Assembly (NCBI RefSeq): GCF_007954275.1
Contig: NZ_VOLT01000001.1
Location: forward strand, 434,001-498,000
Source: Colwellia demingiae
Lineage (GTDB): Bacteria > Pseudomonadota > Gammaproteobacteria > Enterobacterales > Alteromonadaceae
DNA length: 64,000 nt
Direction of reading: 5' to 3'
Part shown: piece after piece, positions 1-7,967 of the stretch
Position numbering within the stretch: the stretch's first letter is position 1
How the letters are laid out: each line of letters begins with the position of its first letter
Notes under the pieces: generated by a model
The model's database searches: none
Seen by the model: only the letters and a program-made list of their open reading frames with translations
Told to the model about the DNA's origin: nothing
Translations under genes and position numbers: made by a program

Positions 1-909
1 TGGTGCTGGATCACCATTTTCATCTTGTAGGATATAACATTTAAAACCATGAATAAGACCAGGCTTACCAAGAGTCATCGTGGCAGCATGCTCTCCCATT
101 TTAAAAGATTTCCCCGCAGGTTCTATACCAAACAATTGAGTCTCATCATCTTCTAAAAAGGATGAGAAAATTCCCATCGCGTTACTGCCACCACCAATAC
201 AAGCGACAACGCTATCAGGTAACTCACCTGTCATTTCGAAAAATTGCTCCCTCGCTTCAATGCCAATAACACGTTGAAAATCACGCACTATCATTGGGAA
301 TGGATGTGGACCCACAACAGAGCCTATACAATAAATGGTTGAAATTGGATCTTTAAGGTACGCTTCAAAAGCACTATCTACCGCTTCTTTTAAAGTTTTT
401 AAGCCATGAGTTACGGGAATAACAGTTGCCCCTAACACTTTCATGCGTAGTACATTAGGGTACTCTTTTTTAATATCAACTTCGCCCATATGAATTTCGC
501 ACTCTAAGCCAAAATAAGCTGCTGCGGTAGCAAGTGCAACACCATGTTGTCCTGCGCCCGTTTCAGCAATTAGCTTCTTTTTACCTAAGTGTTTAGCAAG
601 TAAGGCTTCGCCCATACAATGATTTAACTTATGTGCACCCGTATGGTTTAAATCTTCTCTTTTTAAATAAATTTGGCCGCCATATTTTTCTGATAAACGT
701 TGGCAATGATAAACAGGAGTAGGACGACCTTGATAATATTTTCTAATATCACGAAGCTCTGAAATAAATTTATGGGACTTACTGATAGCAAAGTAAGCAT
801 CGTTAATTTTTTTCATCTCGTCTTCTAAATTTGGGGGAATAAATGCACCACCATATTCATTAAAAAATCCGTCTTTGTTCGGGTACTTTTTAAAATAATT
901 TTCTTTCAT
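1..909 (-). CDS. Tryptophan synthase beta chain-like protein (partial, C-terminus outside window)
   Basis: PLP enzyme that would condense indole with serine to give tryptophan. The visible 303 residues carry the family landmarks: [18 protein letters not shown] near residue 55, the PLP-lysine motif [10 protein letters not shown], the catalytic-Glu motif [18 protein letters not shown] and the phosphate-binding loop [10 protein letters not shown]. The start ATG at 909 has AAAGGAA upstream. The lysine loop reads [14 protein letters not shown] instead of the usual HKINNALGQALLAK, so this is a divergent TrpB rather than the standard operon copy. No trpA is visible on this side of it. A salvage TrpB that uses free indole is one possibility. 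The rest of the gene lies left of the window. Confidence 0.85.
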   Translation of the reverse strand, partial: MKENYFKKYPNKDGFFNEYGGAFIPPNLEDEMKKINDAYFAISKSHKFISELRDIRKYYQGRPTPVYHCQRLSEKYGGQIYLKREDLNHTGAHKLNHCMGEALLAKHLGKKKLIAETGAGQHGVALATAAAYFGLECEIHMGEVDIKKEYPNVLRMKVLGATVIPVTHGLKTLKEAVDSAFEAYLKDPISTIYCIGSVVGPHPFPMIVRDFQRVIGIEAREQFFEMTGELPDSVVACIGGGSNAMGIFSSFLEDDETQLFGIEPAGKSFKMGEHAATMTLGKPGLIHGFKCYILQDENGDPAP

Positions 910-1310
910 TTTATTCCTTTATGATTATGGGAGAGTAAAAATAATAACCAGCGATAAAAAATACCGCAAGGATAAATCTGCCTATTATCCCAATCTAAAT
1001 CAAATAAACGGGAAAGAATTCATTATACAAGAAAGGTAGGATAAGCCATTTAAAATTTACGAGAGTATTTTGATGAAATATAGGTTATCTCAACAGTTTT
1101 TCTTTCCACCCACCCCCTAAAAATTAGCTTCATAAGATGATGCAATTACAGTGTTTTAGCAAAATTGTAGCTGCATTAAATGAGTCGCTCACAGTAAAGC
1201 CCAAAAAACGCTTATATTTAATGTTAATTAAACAATTACCTTGTGTTGAATCAAAGTAATTGTTTTAATTAATTTTATAATATTAGGTAATCCCCATTAA
1301 TTTATTATTT
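910..1310. other. Divergent intergenic region between trpB-like gene and DUF1538 operon
   Basis: No gene is seen. The right part holds an imperfect dyad, TTAATTAAACAATTAC (1224-1239) and GTAATTGTTTTAATTAA (1256-1272), whose core ACAATTAC/GTAATTGT is perfect with a 16-nt loop. It lies about 40 nt before the DUF1538 start and may be an operator or leader hairpin. An AT-rich stretch with TATAAT-like sequence follows at about 1276-1281. Confidence 0.4.
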
Positions 1311-2048
1311 ATGAATCATCAGTTTATCGTTTTTCTAAAAGCATTATTAGGTAGTTGTAAAGACTTGCTACCCATTATCCTCGTTATTGCATTTTTTCAA
1401 TTTGCCGTGCTGCAACAACCCATGCCTAATATTGGCGATATATTAGTTGGCCTAGCATTAGTCGTCTTGGGTTTAACGTTCTTTATTTACGGTTTAGAAA
1501 TGGGCTTATTCCCCATTGGTGAATCAATGGCGCAAGCATTCGCCAAAAAAGGCAGCATTAGCTGGTTACTGACTTTTGCCTTTTGTTTGGGATTTGGCAC
1601 AACGGTGGCTGAGCCTTCCTTAATCGCTGTAGCAAAAGAAGCGGCAATTGTTGCTGCATCAGGAGGGATCATTGCTGATACGTTAGAATCACAACTTTCT
1701 TATGCCAATGGTTTACGTTTTACCGTTGCCTTTGCTGTTGGTTTTGCCATTGTTATTGGCGTATTACGCATAATTCGTGGATGGCCTATACAATATTTAA
1801 TTCTGGGCGGCTATGTTGTTGTGGTATTGATGACATTAATTGCTCCTAGCTGGATTATTGGCATTGCATACGATTCTGGTGGCGTTACTACGTCAACGAT
1901 TACCGTTCCCTTAGTAACAGCATTAGGTGTTGGTTTAGCCTCTGCAATAAAAGGTAGAAACCCGATGATTGACGGCTTTGGTTTGATTGCTTTTGCCTCA
2001 TTAACACCAATGATTTTTGTGATGATTTACGGCATGGTGATCAGTTAA
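1311..2048 (+). CDS. umpA: DUF1538 membrane protein, first subunit (UmpA-like)
   Basis: Polytopic inner-membrane protein of 245 residues with about six to seven hydrophobic segments. DUF1538 proteins occur as adjacent pairs, and a Halomonas pair named UmpAB has been described as a two-component Na+(Li+,K+)/H+ antiporter; assignment here is by family. Family signatures are [15 protein letters not shown] near residue 95 and [17 protein letters not shown] near 185, followed by a [14 protein letters not shown] block. The same blocks recur in the next gene, so the two subunits are paralogues. Its TAA overlaps the next ATG by one base (TAATG), indicating translational coupling. The ATG sits in very AT-rich DNA with no strong ribosome site. 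Confidence 0.75.
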   Translation: MNHQFIVFLKALLGSCKDLLPIILVIAFFQFAVLQQPMPNIGDILVGLALVVLGLTFFIYGLEMGLFPIGESMAQAFAKKGSISWLLTFAFCLGFGTTVAEPSLIAVAKEAAIVAASGGIIADTLESQLSYANGLRFTVAFAVGFAIVIGVLRIIRGWPIQYLILGGYVVVVLMTLIAPSWIIGIAYDSGGVTTSTITVPLVTALGVGLASAIKGRNPMIDGFGLIAFASLTPMIFVMIYGMVIS

Positions 2049-2884
2049 TGGATTTATTATTTGAATTTTTGACCACCTTAAAAAATACCGTTATTGATGT
2101 TTTACCTATTCTGTCGATAATTTTAGGCTTTCAACTGTTGGTTATTCGCAAACCTATTCCGCACATCAAGCAAGTAGGCTTCGGTTTTATTTATGTACTT
2201 ATTGGTTTAGCGCTGTTTTTGCTTGGTTTAGAAAAAGCCTTATTTCCGCTCGGAAAAATGATGGCAGAACAGCTAACCGCACCCGAATTTATTCATGCTG
2301 GCGAGCAAGTATTAACAAGCATTCATTGGACCGATTATAAGTGGGTTTATATTTTTGCCGCCGCTATTGGTTTTAGTACGACCATTGCAGAGCCCTCGCT
2401 TATTGCCGTAGCCCTTAAAGCCGAAGAAGTTTCCGGTGGTGCTATTAACGCAAATAGCCTGAGGATTTCAGTCGCTATTGGCGTTGCTTTTGGTATCGCT
2501 TTAGGGAGCTATCGCATCGTCGTTGGTCACCCTATTCATTACTATATTATTGCCGGTTATATTGTTGTGGTCATTCAAACTTTTTATTGTCCTAAACTTA
2601 TAGTGCCATTGGCCTATGATTCTGGCGGAGTAACAACATCAACCGTAACCGTTCCTTTAGTTGCTGCTTTGGGTTTAGGTCTAGCCAGTACCATTCCTGG
2701 GCGTAGTCCTTTAATTGACGGCTTTGGTTTAATCGCTTTCGCGAGTTTATGTCCAATCATTGCGGTAATGGCTTATGCTCAGCTCACTGAAGCCAAAACA
2801 CATCGGACGAATAAAAAATTAGAAAAAAGAAAAAGAATTAAAGAAGAAAAACGTAATTTAAACAGAAATAACGAGGCTCCTTAA
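2048..2884 (+). CDS. umpB: DUF1538 membrane protein, second subunit (UmpB-like)
   Basis: Second subunit of the DUF1538 pair, 278 residues, polytopic. It repeats the signatures of its partner: [18 protein letters not shown] near residue 115 and [18 protein letters not shown] near 195, then [15 protein letters not shown]. It differs by a C-terminal cytoplasmic tail (about residues 250-278) extremely rich in Lys, Arg, Glu and Asn, a plausible docking site for a soluble regulator. Directly downstream lie a PII-like and a CBS-domain gene, which suggests ligand control of the antiporter. Function is inferred from the family; transport of other solutes cannot be excluded. Confidence 0.75.
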   Translation: MDLLFEFLTTLKNTVIDVLPILSIILGFQLLVIRKPIPHIKQVGFGFIYVLIGLALFLLGLEKALFPLGKMMAEQLTAPEFIHAGEQVLTSIHWTDYKWVYIFAAAIGFSTTIAEPSLIAVALKAEEVSGGAINANSLRISVAIGVAFGIALGSYRIVVGHPIHYYIIAGYIVVVIQTFYCPKLIVPLAYDSGGVTTSTVTVPLVAALGLGLASTIPGRSPLIDGFGLIAFASLCPIIAVMAYAQLTEAKTHRTNKKLEKRKRIKEEKRNLNRNNEAP

Positions 2885-2919
2885 AAGAGTCTAAGAAGAC
2901 AAATAAAACAGGTGATCAC

Positions 2920-3270
2920 ATGCAATTCAAACTAATTGTTGCCTTTGTTGACGACGCTGTAACAGACGACGTTATGAAAGGCGCAAGAATGGCAGGCGCA
3001 ACAGGCGCAACCATAATAAATAATGCCCGAGGCGAAGGTGTTAAACGCCAGCGCACTTTTTTTGGCATGCAACTTGAGACACAAAGAGATGTATTGCTTT
3101 TTGTTGTTGAACAGCACTTAGCAAGAAAAATTCTTGAACGAATTAGCAATATTGCTGGTTTTGATGAAGACCCAGGTAAAGGTATTGCTATTCAATTAAA
3201 TGTCGAAGATGCAGTAGGAGTAGCTCATCAGGTGGAGCGCTTAAAAGGTAAAATTGAGGAAGAGCTATGA
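2920..3270 (+). CDS. PII-like nitrogen-regulatory-type protein
   Basis: Small soluble protein (116 residues) with the PII ferredoxin-like fold pattern: MQFKLIVAFVDD strand, helix, GATGATIINNARGEG and a second beta-alpha-beta unit. It lacks the uridylylated Tyr of the canonical GlnB T-loop and the C-terminal GxGKIFV segment; the T-loop region reads VKRQRTFFGMQLETQRD. It is therefore a PII-like protein that probably binds another effector. Start ATG is preceded by AGGTG. The last four bases overlap the CBS gene (ATGA), so the two proteins are probably made together. Position after two transporter genes suggests it gates UmpAB, as PII proteins gate AmtB. Confidence 0.75.
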   Translation: MQFKLIVAFVDDAVTDDVMKGARMAGATGATIINNARGEGVKRQRTFFGMQLETQRDVLLFVVEQHLARKILERISNIAGFDEDPGKGIAIQLNVEDAVGVAHQVERLKGKIEEEL

Positions 3271-3662
3271 CCCATAAGTTTGTACAAGTTAAAGATGTAA
3301 TGACTACCAACAACTATCAATTTGCTGATGGTATGATGACTGTTGCTGAAGGTATTAAATTAGCCAAAGAGCACAACATTAGCGCGTTGATTATTAATAA
3401 ACGTAATGAACAAGATGAATACGGATTAGTCATGCTTGCTGATATTGCCAAAGAAGTACTGGCAAAAGATCGTTCTCCAGATCGCGTGAACTTATATGAA
3501 ATAATGACAAAACCATTGGTCAGTGTATTACCTGACATGGATGTAAGATATTGCGCTCGATTGTTTGAACGTTTAAGTATTCACCTTGCACCTGTTATTG
3601 AAAATAAAAACATTATTGGTATGGTTGATTATACCAATATGGTTTTTAGCCAAGTTGAATAA
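3267..3662 (+). CDS. CBS-domain protein
   Basis: Protein of 131 residues consisting of a CBS pair: first CBS about residues 8-65 (VKDVMTTNNYQFADGMMTVAE) and second about 75-130 (YEIMTKPLVSVLPDMDVRY). CBS pairs bind adenine nucleotides such as AMP, ATP or c-di-AMP. There is no fused catalytic or membrane domain. The start overlaps the PII-like stop in an ATGA quartet and the gene ends the DUF1538 operon, with a hairpin about 100 bp downstream. The likely role is a nucleotide-sensing regulatory partner of the membrane pair; this is inference from context. Confidence 0.75.
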   Translation: MTHKFVQVKDVMTTNNYQFADGMMTVAEGIKLAKEHNISALIINKRNEQDEYGLVMLADIAKEVLAKDRSPDRVNLYEIMTKPLVSVLPDMDVRYCARLFERLSIHLAPVIENKNIIGMVDYTNMVFSQVE

Positions 3663-3688
3663 CGTTAGCTAAGACAGATAGTTTCCAC

Positions 3689-3724
3689 AGCATTGTTGCA
3701 GTAATGCAGAGGCTCAACAATGCT
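3689..3724 (+). terminator. Hairpin downstream of the CBS gene
   Basis: Perfect 10-bp inverted repeat AGCATTGTTG / CAACAATGCT (3689-3698 and 3715-3724) with a 16-nt loop, 27 nt after the CBS stop codon. No T-run follows, so it may be an RNA-stabilising hairpin rather than an intrinsic terminator. Confidence 0.4.
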
Positions 3725-3762
3725 CAAACATCAATCTTATAGATAACTTAAATACAGTACTC

Positions 3763-3800
3763 TTAGCAATCAAAAACCTATATTTGATTGCTAATCTTTT
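3763..3800 (+). terminator. Rho-independent-type terminator of the DUF1538-PII-CBS operon
   Basis: Perfect 12-bp inverted repeat TTAGCAATCAAA / TTTGATTGCTAA (3763-3774, 3783-3794), 8-nt loop, followed by TCTTTTCT. Located 100 nt after the CBS gene. Confidence 0.6.
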
Positions 3801-4081
3801 CTATGTCGTTCAATTTTCATACCCATCATAAACAGTTTCACTTAGTTTTCAAATCCAAAACACCCAGTGATATTTCCTCGTGCTGAAAACAGTCGTTCTT
3901 GTATTTGTACACTTCCTCAATCGCGATCGTTTTTATAGAAAATTGGCGATAATAATTTAGCAGACGTTGCTCTTTTGTTGGCTTTTTATAGTTATGCGGT
4001 TGATCAAGGTCAACATGACAATGTGAAACTTAATTAATAATAATAAAGCTCATTATTGTTGTATCTAAGGGGAGAAATACT
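3795..4081. other. Upstream region of the PAS-GGDEF gene with a coding-like remnant
   Basis: No convincing gene. In one plus frame, 3939-4037 is open between a TAG and a TAA and reads like protein (IGDNNLADVALLLAFYSYA...). It has no ATG or ribosome site, so at most it is a fragment of a lost gene. AAGGGGAG at 4067-4074 serves as the ribosome site for the TTG start at 4082. Confidence 0.3.
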
Positions 4082-6124
4082 TTGGAATTTTCTGATGAGG
4101 AACTATTTGAACAAGGACCTGTTATTTTGTTTACCTGGCAACTTACGCCGGGTTGGCCTGTGGTAAAAATAACGAATAATGTTCATCAATTTGGCTATGA
4201 ACCAGCGGAGTTCTTATCAAAAAAGCTAACATTTACTGACATTGTCCACCCTGAAGATTTAGATCGTATTGTCAAAGAAATGGTCGCTTTTTTAAAGAAC
4301 GATATCGTTTATTTTGAACAGGACTATCGAATATTTACCAAAGGTGGTGATATTCGTTGGGTCTATGAAAAAACGATATTGAAAACAGAGGTTACAGGAT
4401 TGCCAACTCTCGCTAAAGGTTATCTGCTTGATATAACTGAACGTAAACTAGCAGAGCAGCAGTTACGCGAATCCTCAGAAAAATACTACCAGTTGTTCGA
4501 TAAAAACAAAGCGATTGAGTTACTGATAGATCCCAATACTCAAAAAATCATCAAAGCAAATGGTGCTGCTGAAATATTCTACGGCTATAACGAACAAGAA
4601 TTCAATAACTTATCTATCAGCGATATCAATGTACTGTCAGTTGACAAAATAGAAGCGGAAATAGAACTAGCACTAACCGAAAAGCGTGACTATTTTAATT
4701 TTAGACATCAACTTAAAAACGGCGAAATAAGGGATGTTTGTGTCTATTCAGGCCCTATAATAATGGCTGACCGTAAGGTACTTTATTCAATTATCCATGA
4801 TATTACCGATCAGCGTCAGGCCGAAAAAGCCCTTTTAGAAAGCGAACAAAAATTCCGCTCATTTATAGAAACAACCTCTGAAGGATTTTTAATTCTTACA
4901 CCACAATTAGATATCAACTTTTCTAATACCGCTATTTGCCAACTAGCAGGTTATTCATTAACTGAAATGCAGGGAAAATCAGTATTAGTCTTCGTCACCT
5001 CTGAATCCCGTAAGCAATTACGTCAACAGTTGATTATGACTCGTTCTCACTCGCACCTAGCCGCCGAATTAACCCTAAGGCACAAAAATGGCCATCATGT
5101 ATTTATTCGATACAAGGCGACAGTTATGGCCGATGGTAACGGTTTTTTTACTTATATTACTGATATTACCGAACGCAAGCTTAAAGAAGTAGAACTAAGA
5201 ACATTAAACAGTGCAGTAAAACATAGCGCCAGCTCAATTATTATCACTGATAAAAACGGTATTATCGAATACGTTAATCCTCGGTTTTGCGTGGTAACTG
5301 GTTACAGTGAACAAGAAGTTATTGGTCAGACACCAAGCTTAATTAGTACCGCGAATACGCGAACAGAACTACATACCGAATTATGGAAAACAATTCTTGC
5401 CGGTGATGATTGGCATGGAGAAACCTATAACTGTACCAAAAACGGTGAATTTTATTGGTCGATGATGTCCATTTCACCCATTAGGAATGAGAATGGAGAA
5501 ATAAGTCAGTTTGTTAGTGTTAGTCAGGATATAACTGAACATAAATCCAAGCATTTAAAAATGGAAGAATTAGCCCTCAGAGATCCCTTAACGGGTTTAG
5601 CTAATCGCCGTTTGTTTGATGATCGCCTTAACCAAGCTATTCAAATTATCAGTTATCAAAATCGAAGCGGTATTGGACTCGTTATGCTCGATCTTGATCA
5701 TTTCAAAGATATTAATGATACCTATGGTCATGACGTAGGTGATTTAATATTAAAAGAAGTAGCACGGAAATTACTCTTGTGCACTCGTAAAGAGGATACC
5801 GTGTCTCGTTTTGGGGGAGATGAGTTTATAATACTGTTACAGGAAGTCAGTATACTATCTGATGCTCAGCGGGTGGCGGAAAATATTCTTCAGTCTTTAT
5901 CAGAGCCTATTCATGTCGGTGAACATACTTTTTCAATCACCTGTAGTTTGGGGGTTTGTCTTGCACCTCAAGATGGCTGTATTGCAACTCAGCTGTTAAA
6001 AGCCGCAGACCTTGCGTTATATCAGGCAAAAATAGCTGGCCGTAATAATATACAATTTTACAACACTGCTATGCAGCAATTGAGTGAAAGCAATAAATAC
6101 TCAGAACAAATAACTTTTCCCTAG
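4082..6124 (+). CDS. PAS-repeat diguanylate cyclase
   Basis: Soluble c-di-GMP synthase of 680 residues. Four PAS/PAC modules come first (about 20-125, 135-245, 255-365, 375-490; PAC ends such as LDITERKLAEQQL, HDITDQRQAEKAL, TDITERKLKEVEL, QDITEHKSKHLKM), then a GGDEF domain. The active-site loop is RFGGDEF at about 576-582, with the autoinhibitory I-site RKED five residues before GGDEF, so it should be active and product-inhibited. No membrane segment is seen. The start is TTG at 4082 with AAGGGGAG seven bases upstream; no ATG near it fits better. The gene stands alone. The PAS ligand cannot be told from sequence. Confidence 0.85.
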   Translation: MEFSDEELFEQGPVILFTWQLTPGWPVVKITNNVHQFGYEPAEFLSKKLTFTDIVHPEDLDRIVKEMVAFLKNDIVYFEQDYRIFTKGGDIRWVYEKTILKTEVTGLPTLAKGYLLDITERKLAEQQLRESSEKYYQLFDKNKAIELLIDPNTQKIIKANGAAEIFYGYNEQEFNNLSISDINVLSVDKIEAEIELALTEKRDYFNFRHQLKNGEIRDVCVYSGPIIMADRKVLYSIIHDITDQRQAEKALLESEQKFRSFIETTSEGFLILTPQLDINFSNTAICQLAGYSLTEMQGKSVLVFVTSESRKQLRQQLIMTRSHSHLAAELTLRHKNGHHVFIRYKATVMADGNGFFTYITDITERKLKEVELRTLNSAVKHSASSIIITDKNGIIEYVNPRFCVVTGYSEQEVIGQTPSLISTANTRTELHTELWKTILAGDDWHGETYNCTKNGEFYWSMMSISPIRNENGEISQFVSVSQDITEHKSKHLKMEELALRDPLTGLANRRLFDDRLNQAIQIISYQNRSGIGLVMLDLDHFKDINDTYGHDVGDLILKEVARKLLLCTRKEDTVSRFGGDEFIILLQEVSILSDAQRVAENILQSLSEPIHVGEHTFSITCSLGVCLAPQDGCIATQLLKAADLALYQAKIAGRNNIQFYNTAMQQLSESNKYSEQITFP

Positions 6125-6216
6125 TATCAGAGTTATTTGTTCAATGTTTTGAATTTACTATAACGTTGTCTTTATAAGGGATCTGGACATCGTTAACGTT
6201 TATTTGAGCTATGTAA

Positions 6217-6672
6217 TCAATCTGTATTAAGCGCAAGCTTTAATCTAGGTATTTCTATTGCGGGGCAACGATTTACAATCATAGTAATACCGCTTTCTAC
6301 CGCTAATAATTCAGCCTTTACCTCAGTTACCCCGAGTTGTGTCCATATCGTGTTAATATTGGCTTGCTTAGCCTCAACAACTATATCGTACAGGTACTTA
6401 GACTGACGAAACACGTCAATCATATCGATAGGTGAAGATATATCACCTAAACTACCATAAACCTTTTGATCCATGATTGTTGTTCCCGAAAGAAGTGGGT
6501 TGATAGGGAAAACTTGATAACCTTCATTCATTAAAAAAGCCATCACTTTATAACTATCGCGCTCTGGTTTTGAACTAGCACCGATCAAGGCAATCGTTTT
6601 GACCTGTTTTAACGTGTCAATAACCTTACGATCTTCAAGATCATACCTATCATGAATAAGCTCAATGCTCAT
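6217..6672 (-). CDS. CoA-binding domain protein (YccU-like)
   Basis: Protein of 151 residues with a Rossmann-type CoA-binding domain: KTIALIGASSKPERDSYKVM near residue 25, VFPINPLLSG near 55, VYGSLGDI near 71 and a C-terminal NRCPAIEIPRL. This matches the succinyl-CoA synthetase alpha-type CoA-binding family of small stand-alone proteins whose function is poorly known. The frame stays open further upstream into the enoyl-CoA hydratase gene, but the ATG at 6672 (MSIELIHDRY) matches the family length and lies one base after the hydratase stop codon. The two genes are therefore almost certainly cotranscribed and may act on the same acyl-CoA. Confidence 0.7.
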   Translation of the reverse strand: MSIELIHDRYDLEDRKVIDTLKQVKTIALIGASSKPERDSYKVMAFLMNEGYQVFPINPLLSGTTIMDQKVYGSLGDISSPIDMIDVFRQSKYLYDIVVEAKQANINTIWTQLGVTEVKAELLAVESGITMIVNRCPAIEIPRLKLALNTD

Positions 6673-6673
6673 A

Positions 6674-7486
6674 TTAAAGTCCTTGCCATTGTGGTGCTCT
6701 TTTATCAAAAAAGGCACTGACACCTTCTTCACATTCATCAGATAACATGGCATGCAACATAGCATGACTTGCTGAAATATAGGCGTTTTCGATAGGCTCT
6801 TCAATTTGCTGATAGAAAGCAAGTTTGCCTGAATGAATACCAACCGCTGATTTTTGAGCTATTTTATTCGCTAACTTTTCAGTTTCATATTTTAAGTCTT
6901 CTATTTTAACAACCTTGTTTACCAATCCAAAACGCATAGCATCTTCTGCACTGAACATATCACCTGTTAATGCTATTTCCATCGCATGCTTACGATGCAT
7001 GTTACGCCCTATACCTACTAGCGGAGTGGTGCAAAATGTACCTATATTTACGCCTGGTGCACAAAATTTAGCTTGATCTTGAGTAAGCGCTAAATCGCAC
7101 ATAGAAACCAGCTGACAGCCAGCCGCGCTTGCCGTCCCTTGTACACAAGCAATAATGGCTTTAGGAGACTTAACCAGTGACATCATCAGTTGTGTGCAGT
7201 CATCTAAAACAGCTTTGACTCGTTTAGCATTATCAGGCTCACAGTTTTCTTTTCTGCCTGACATTTCTTTTAAATCATGACCCGCTGAAAAAACACCACC
7301 TTCGCCCGTTATAACAATGACCCGAATATCATCATTCTCACTCGCTTCGCTTATATGCGCATATAAAGCCCTTAACATAGCTGAAGATAAAGGATTTCTT
7401 TCTTTCGGTCGATTCATAGATAACCAAAGAACATGATTATTTGTGTTGGCTAAAACATAAGGTTGATTTTCATTAGTTAGAGTCAT
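6674..7486 (-). CDS. Enoyl-CoA hydratase/isomerase family protein (ECHDC3-like)
   Basis: Crotonase-fold protein of 270 residues. The first oxyanion-hole segment is GGVFSAGHDLKEMSG (about residues 65-79) and the second GTASAAGCQLVSMCD (about 122-136). The two catalytic Glu positions of classical hydratases are not obvious: the second segment has Gln-Leu where CEL is usual, and PGVNIGTFCTTP replaces the PE-x-x-x-G segment. The closest match by eye is the ECHDC3 type of unknown substrate. It heads a two-gene unit with the CoA-binding protein. True hydratase activity is uncertain. Confidence 0.75.
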   Translation of the reverse strand: MTLTNENQPYVLANTNNHVLWLSMNRPKERNPLSSAMLRALYAHISEASENDDIRVIVITGEGGVFSAGHDLKEMSGRKENCEPDNAKRVKAVLDDCTQLMMSLVKSPKAIIACVQGTASAAGCQLVSMCDLALTQDQAKFCAPGVNIGTFCTTPLVGIGRNMHRKHAMEIALTGDMFSAEDAMRFGLVNKVVKIEDLKYETEKLANKIAQKSAVGIHSGKLAFYQQIEEPIENAYISASHAMLHAMLSDECEEGVSAFFDKRAPQWQGL

Positions 7487-7529
7487 GACATTCCTATTTA
7501 TGATAATTATTCCATGTTGTTACTTAGCA

Positions 7530-7577
7530 CTATATTTGAAGCTGTATTTAAAACTGTATTTAAAACTGTATTTAAAA
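7530..7577. repeat. 12-bp tandem repeat
   Basis: Three exact tandem copies of CTGTATTTAAAA (7542-7577), preceded by one degenerate copy CTATATTTGAAG (7530-7541), just upstream of the enoyl-CoA hydratase gene. The rest of the 7487-7967 gap holds the promoter and operators of the lipoprotein gene described separately; no gene is seen there. Confidence 0.8.
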
Positions 7578-7790
7578 CTAAGCGTGATAATAATTCCTTA
7601 CTAAACAACTATAAAGCAAGCTGAATCATGCATCTTCAAGTAAAAGGCTATAAACACATTACCACACCTACATCGCTTTCATTCAATGGAAAAATGAATA
7701 TACCTACCACTACACTCTTTGCCATTAGCTGCTGGGTCATTAATAAAAACGCCCTCACCTACATCACTAATCTCAAAGAGGCAAATGTAC

Positions 7791-7838
7791 GTAAGCATTT
7801 GTAAGCAAAATTAAATCCTTAATAATCAAAGTTATAAT
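7791..7838 (+). promoter_or_regulatory. OmpR-type operator and promoter of the lipoprotein gene
   Basis: Direct repeat GTAAGCATTTGTAAG at 7791-7805 (two GTAAG pentamers in 10-bp phase). A TATAAT box follows at 7833-7838, placing the repeat immediately upstream of the -35 position, as in OmpR-class activation. The same motif with the same distance to a -10-like box occurs in front of the response-regulator gene at 13778. Confidence 0.6.
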
Positions 7839-7888
7839 AGTACTTAAGGCTGATACATCTGTAGCCATACCTCGAAAGTTGGTTCCTG

Positions 7889-7903
7889 CTTACTTTGCCT
7901 TAC
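7889..7903 (-). promoter_or_regulatory. Second GTAAG-N5-GTAAG operator, inverted
   Basis: On the minus strand this reads GTAAGGCAAAGTAAG: two GTAAG pentamers in 10-bp phase, in the opposite orientation, between the predicted promoter and the lipoprotein start at 7968. It may bind the same response regulator and modulate expression. Confidence 0.45.
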
Positions 7904-7967
7904 AAATATCTCTCTAGCGCTAATATAAACTGTTTTTACTTATTTGAATTATTAAGGCTTTTATATA

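Noticed and set aside
6672..6843. Longer version of the CoA-binding protein starting at 6843
   Set aside because: The extension would lie inside the enoyl-CoA hydratase gene; the ATG at 6672 gives the family N-terminus.
7542..7577. CRISPR-like array
   Set aside because: Units are tandem 12-mers without spacers; no cas gene in the window.
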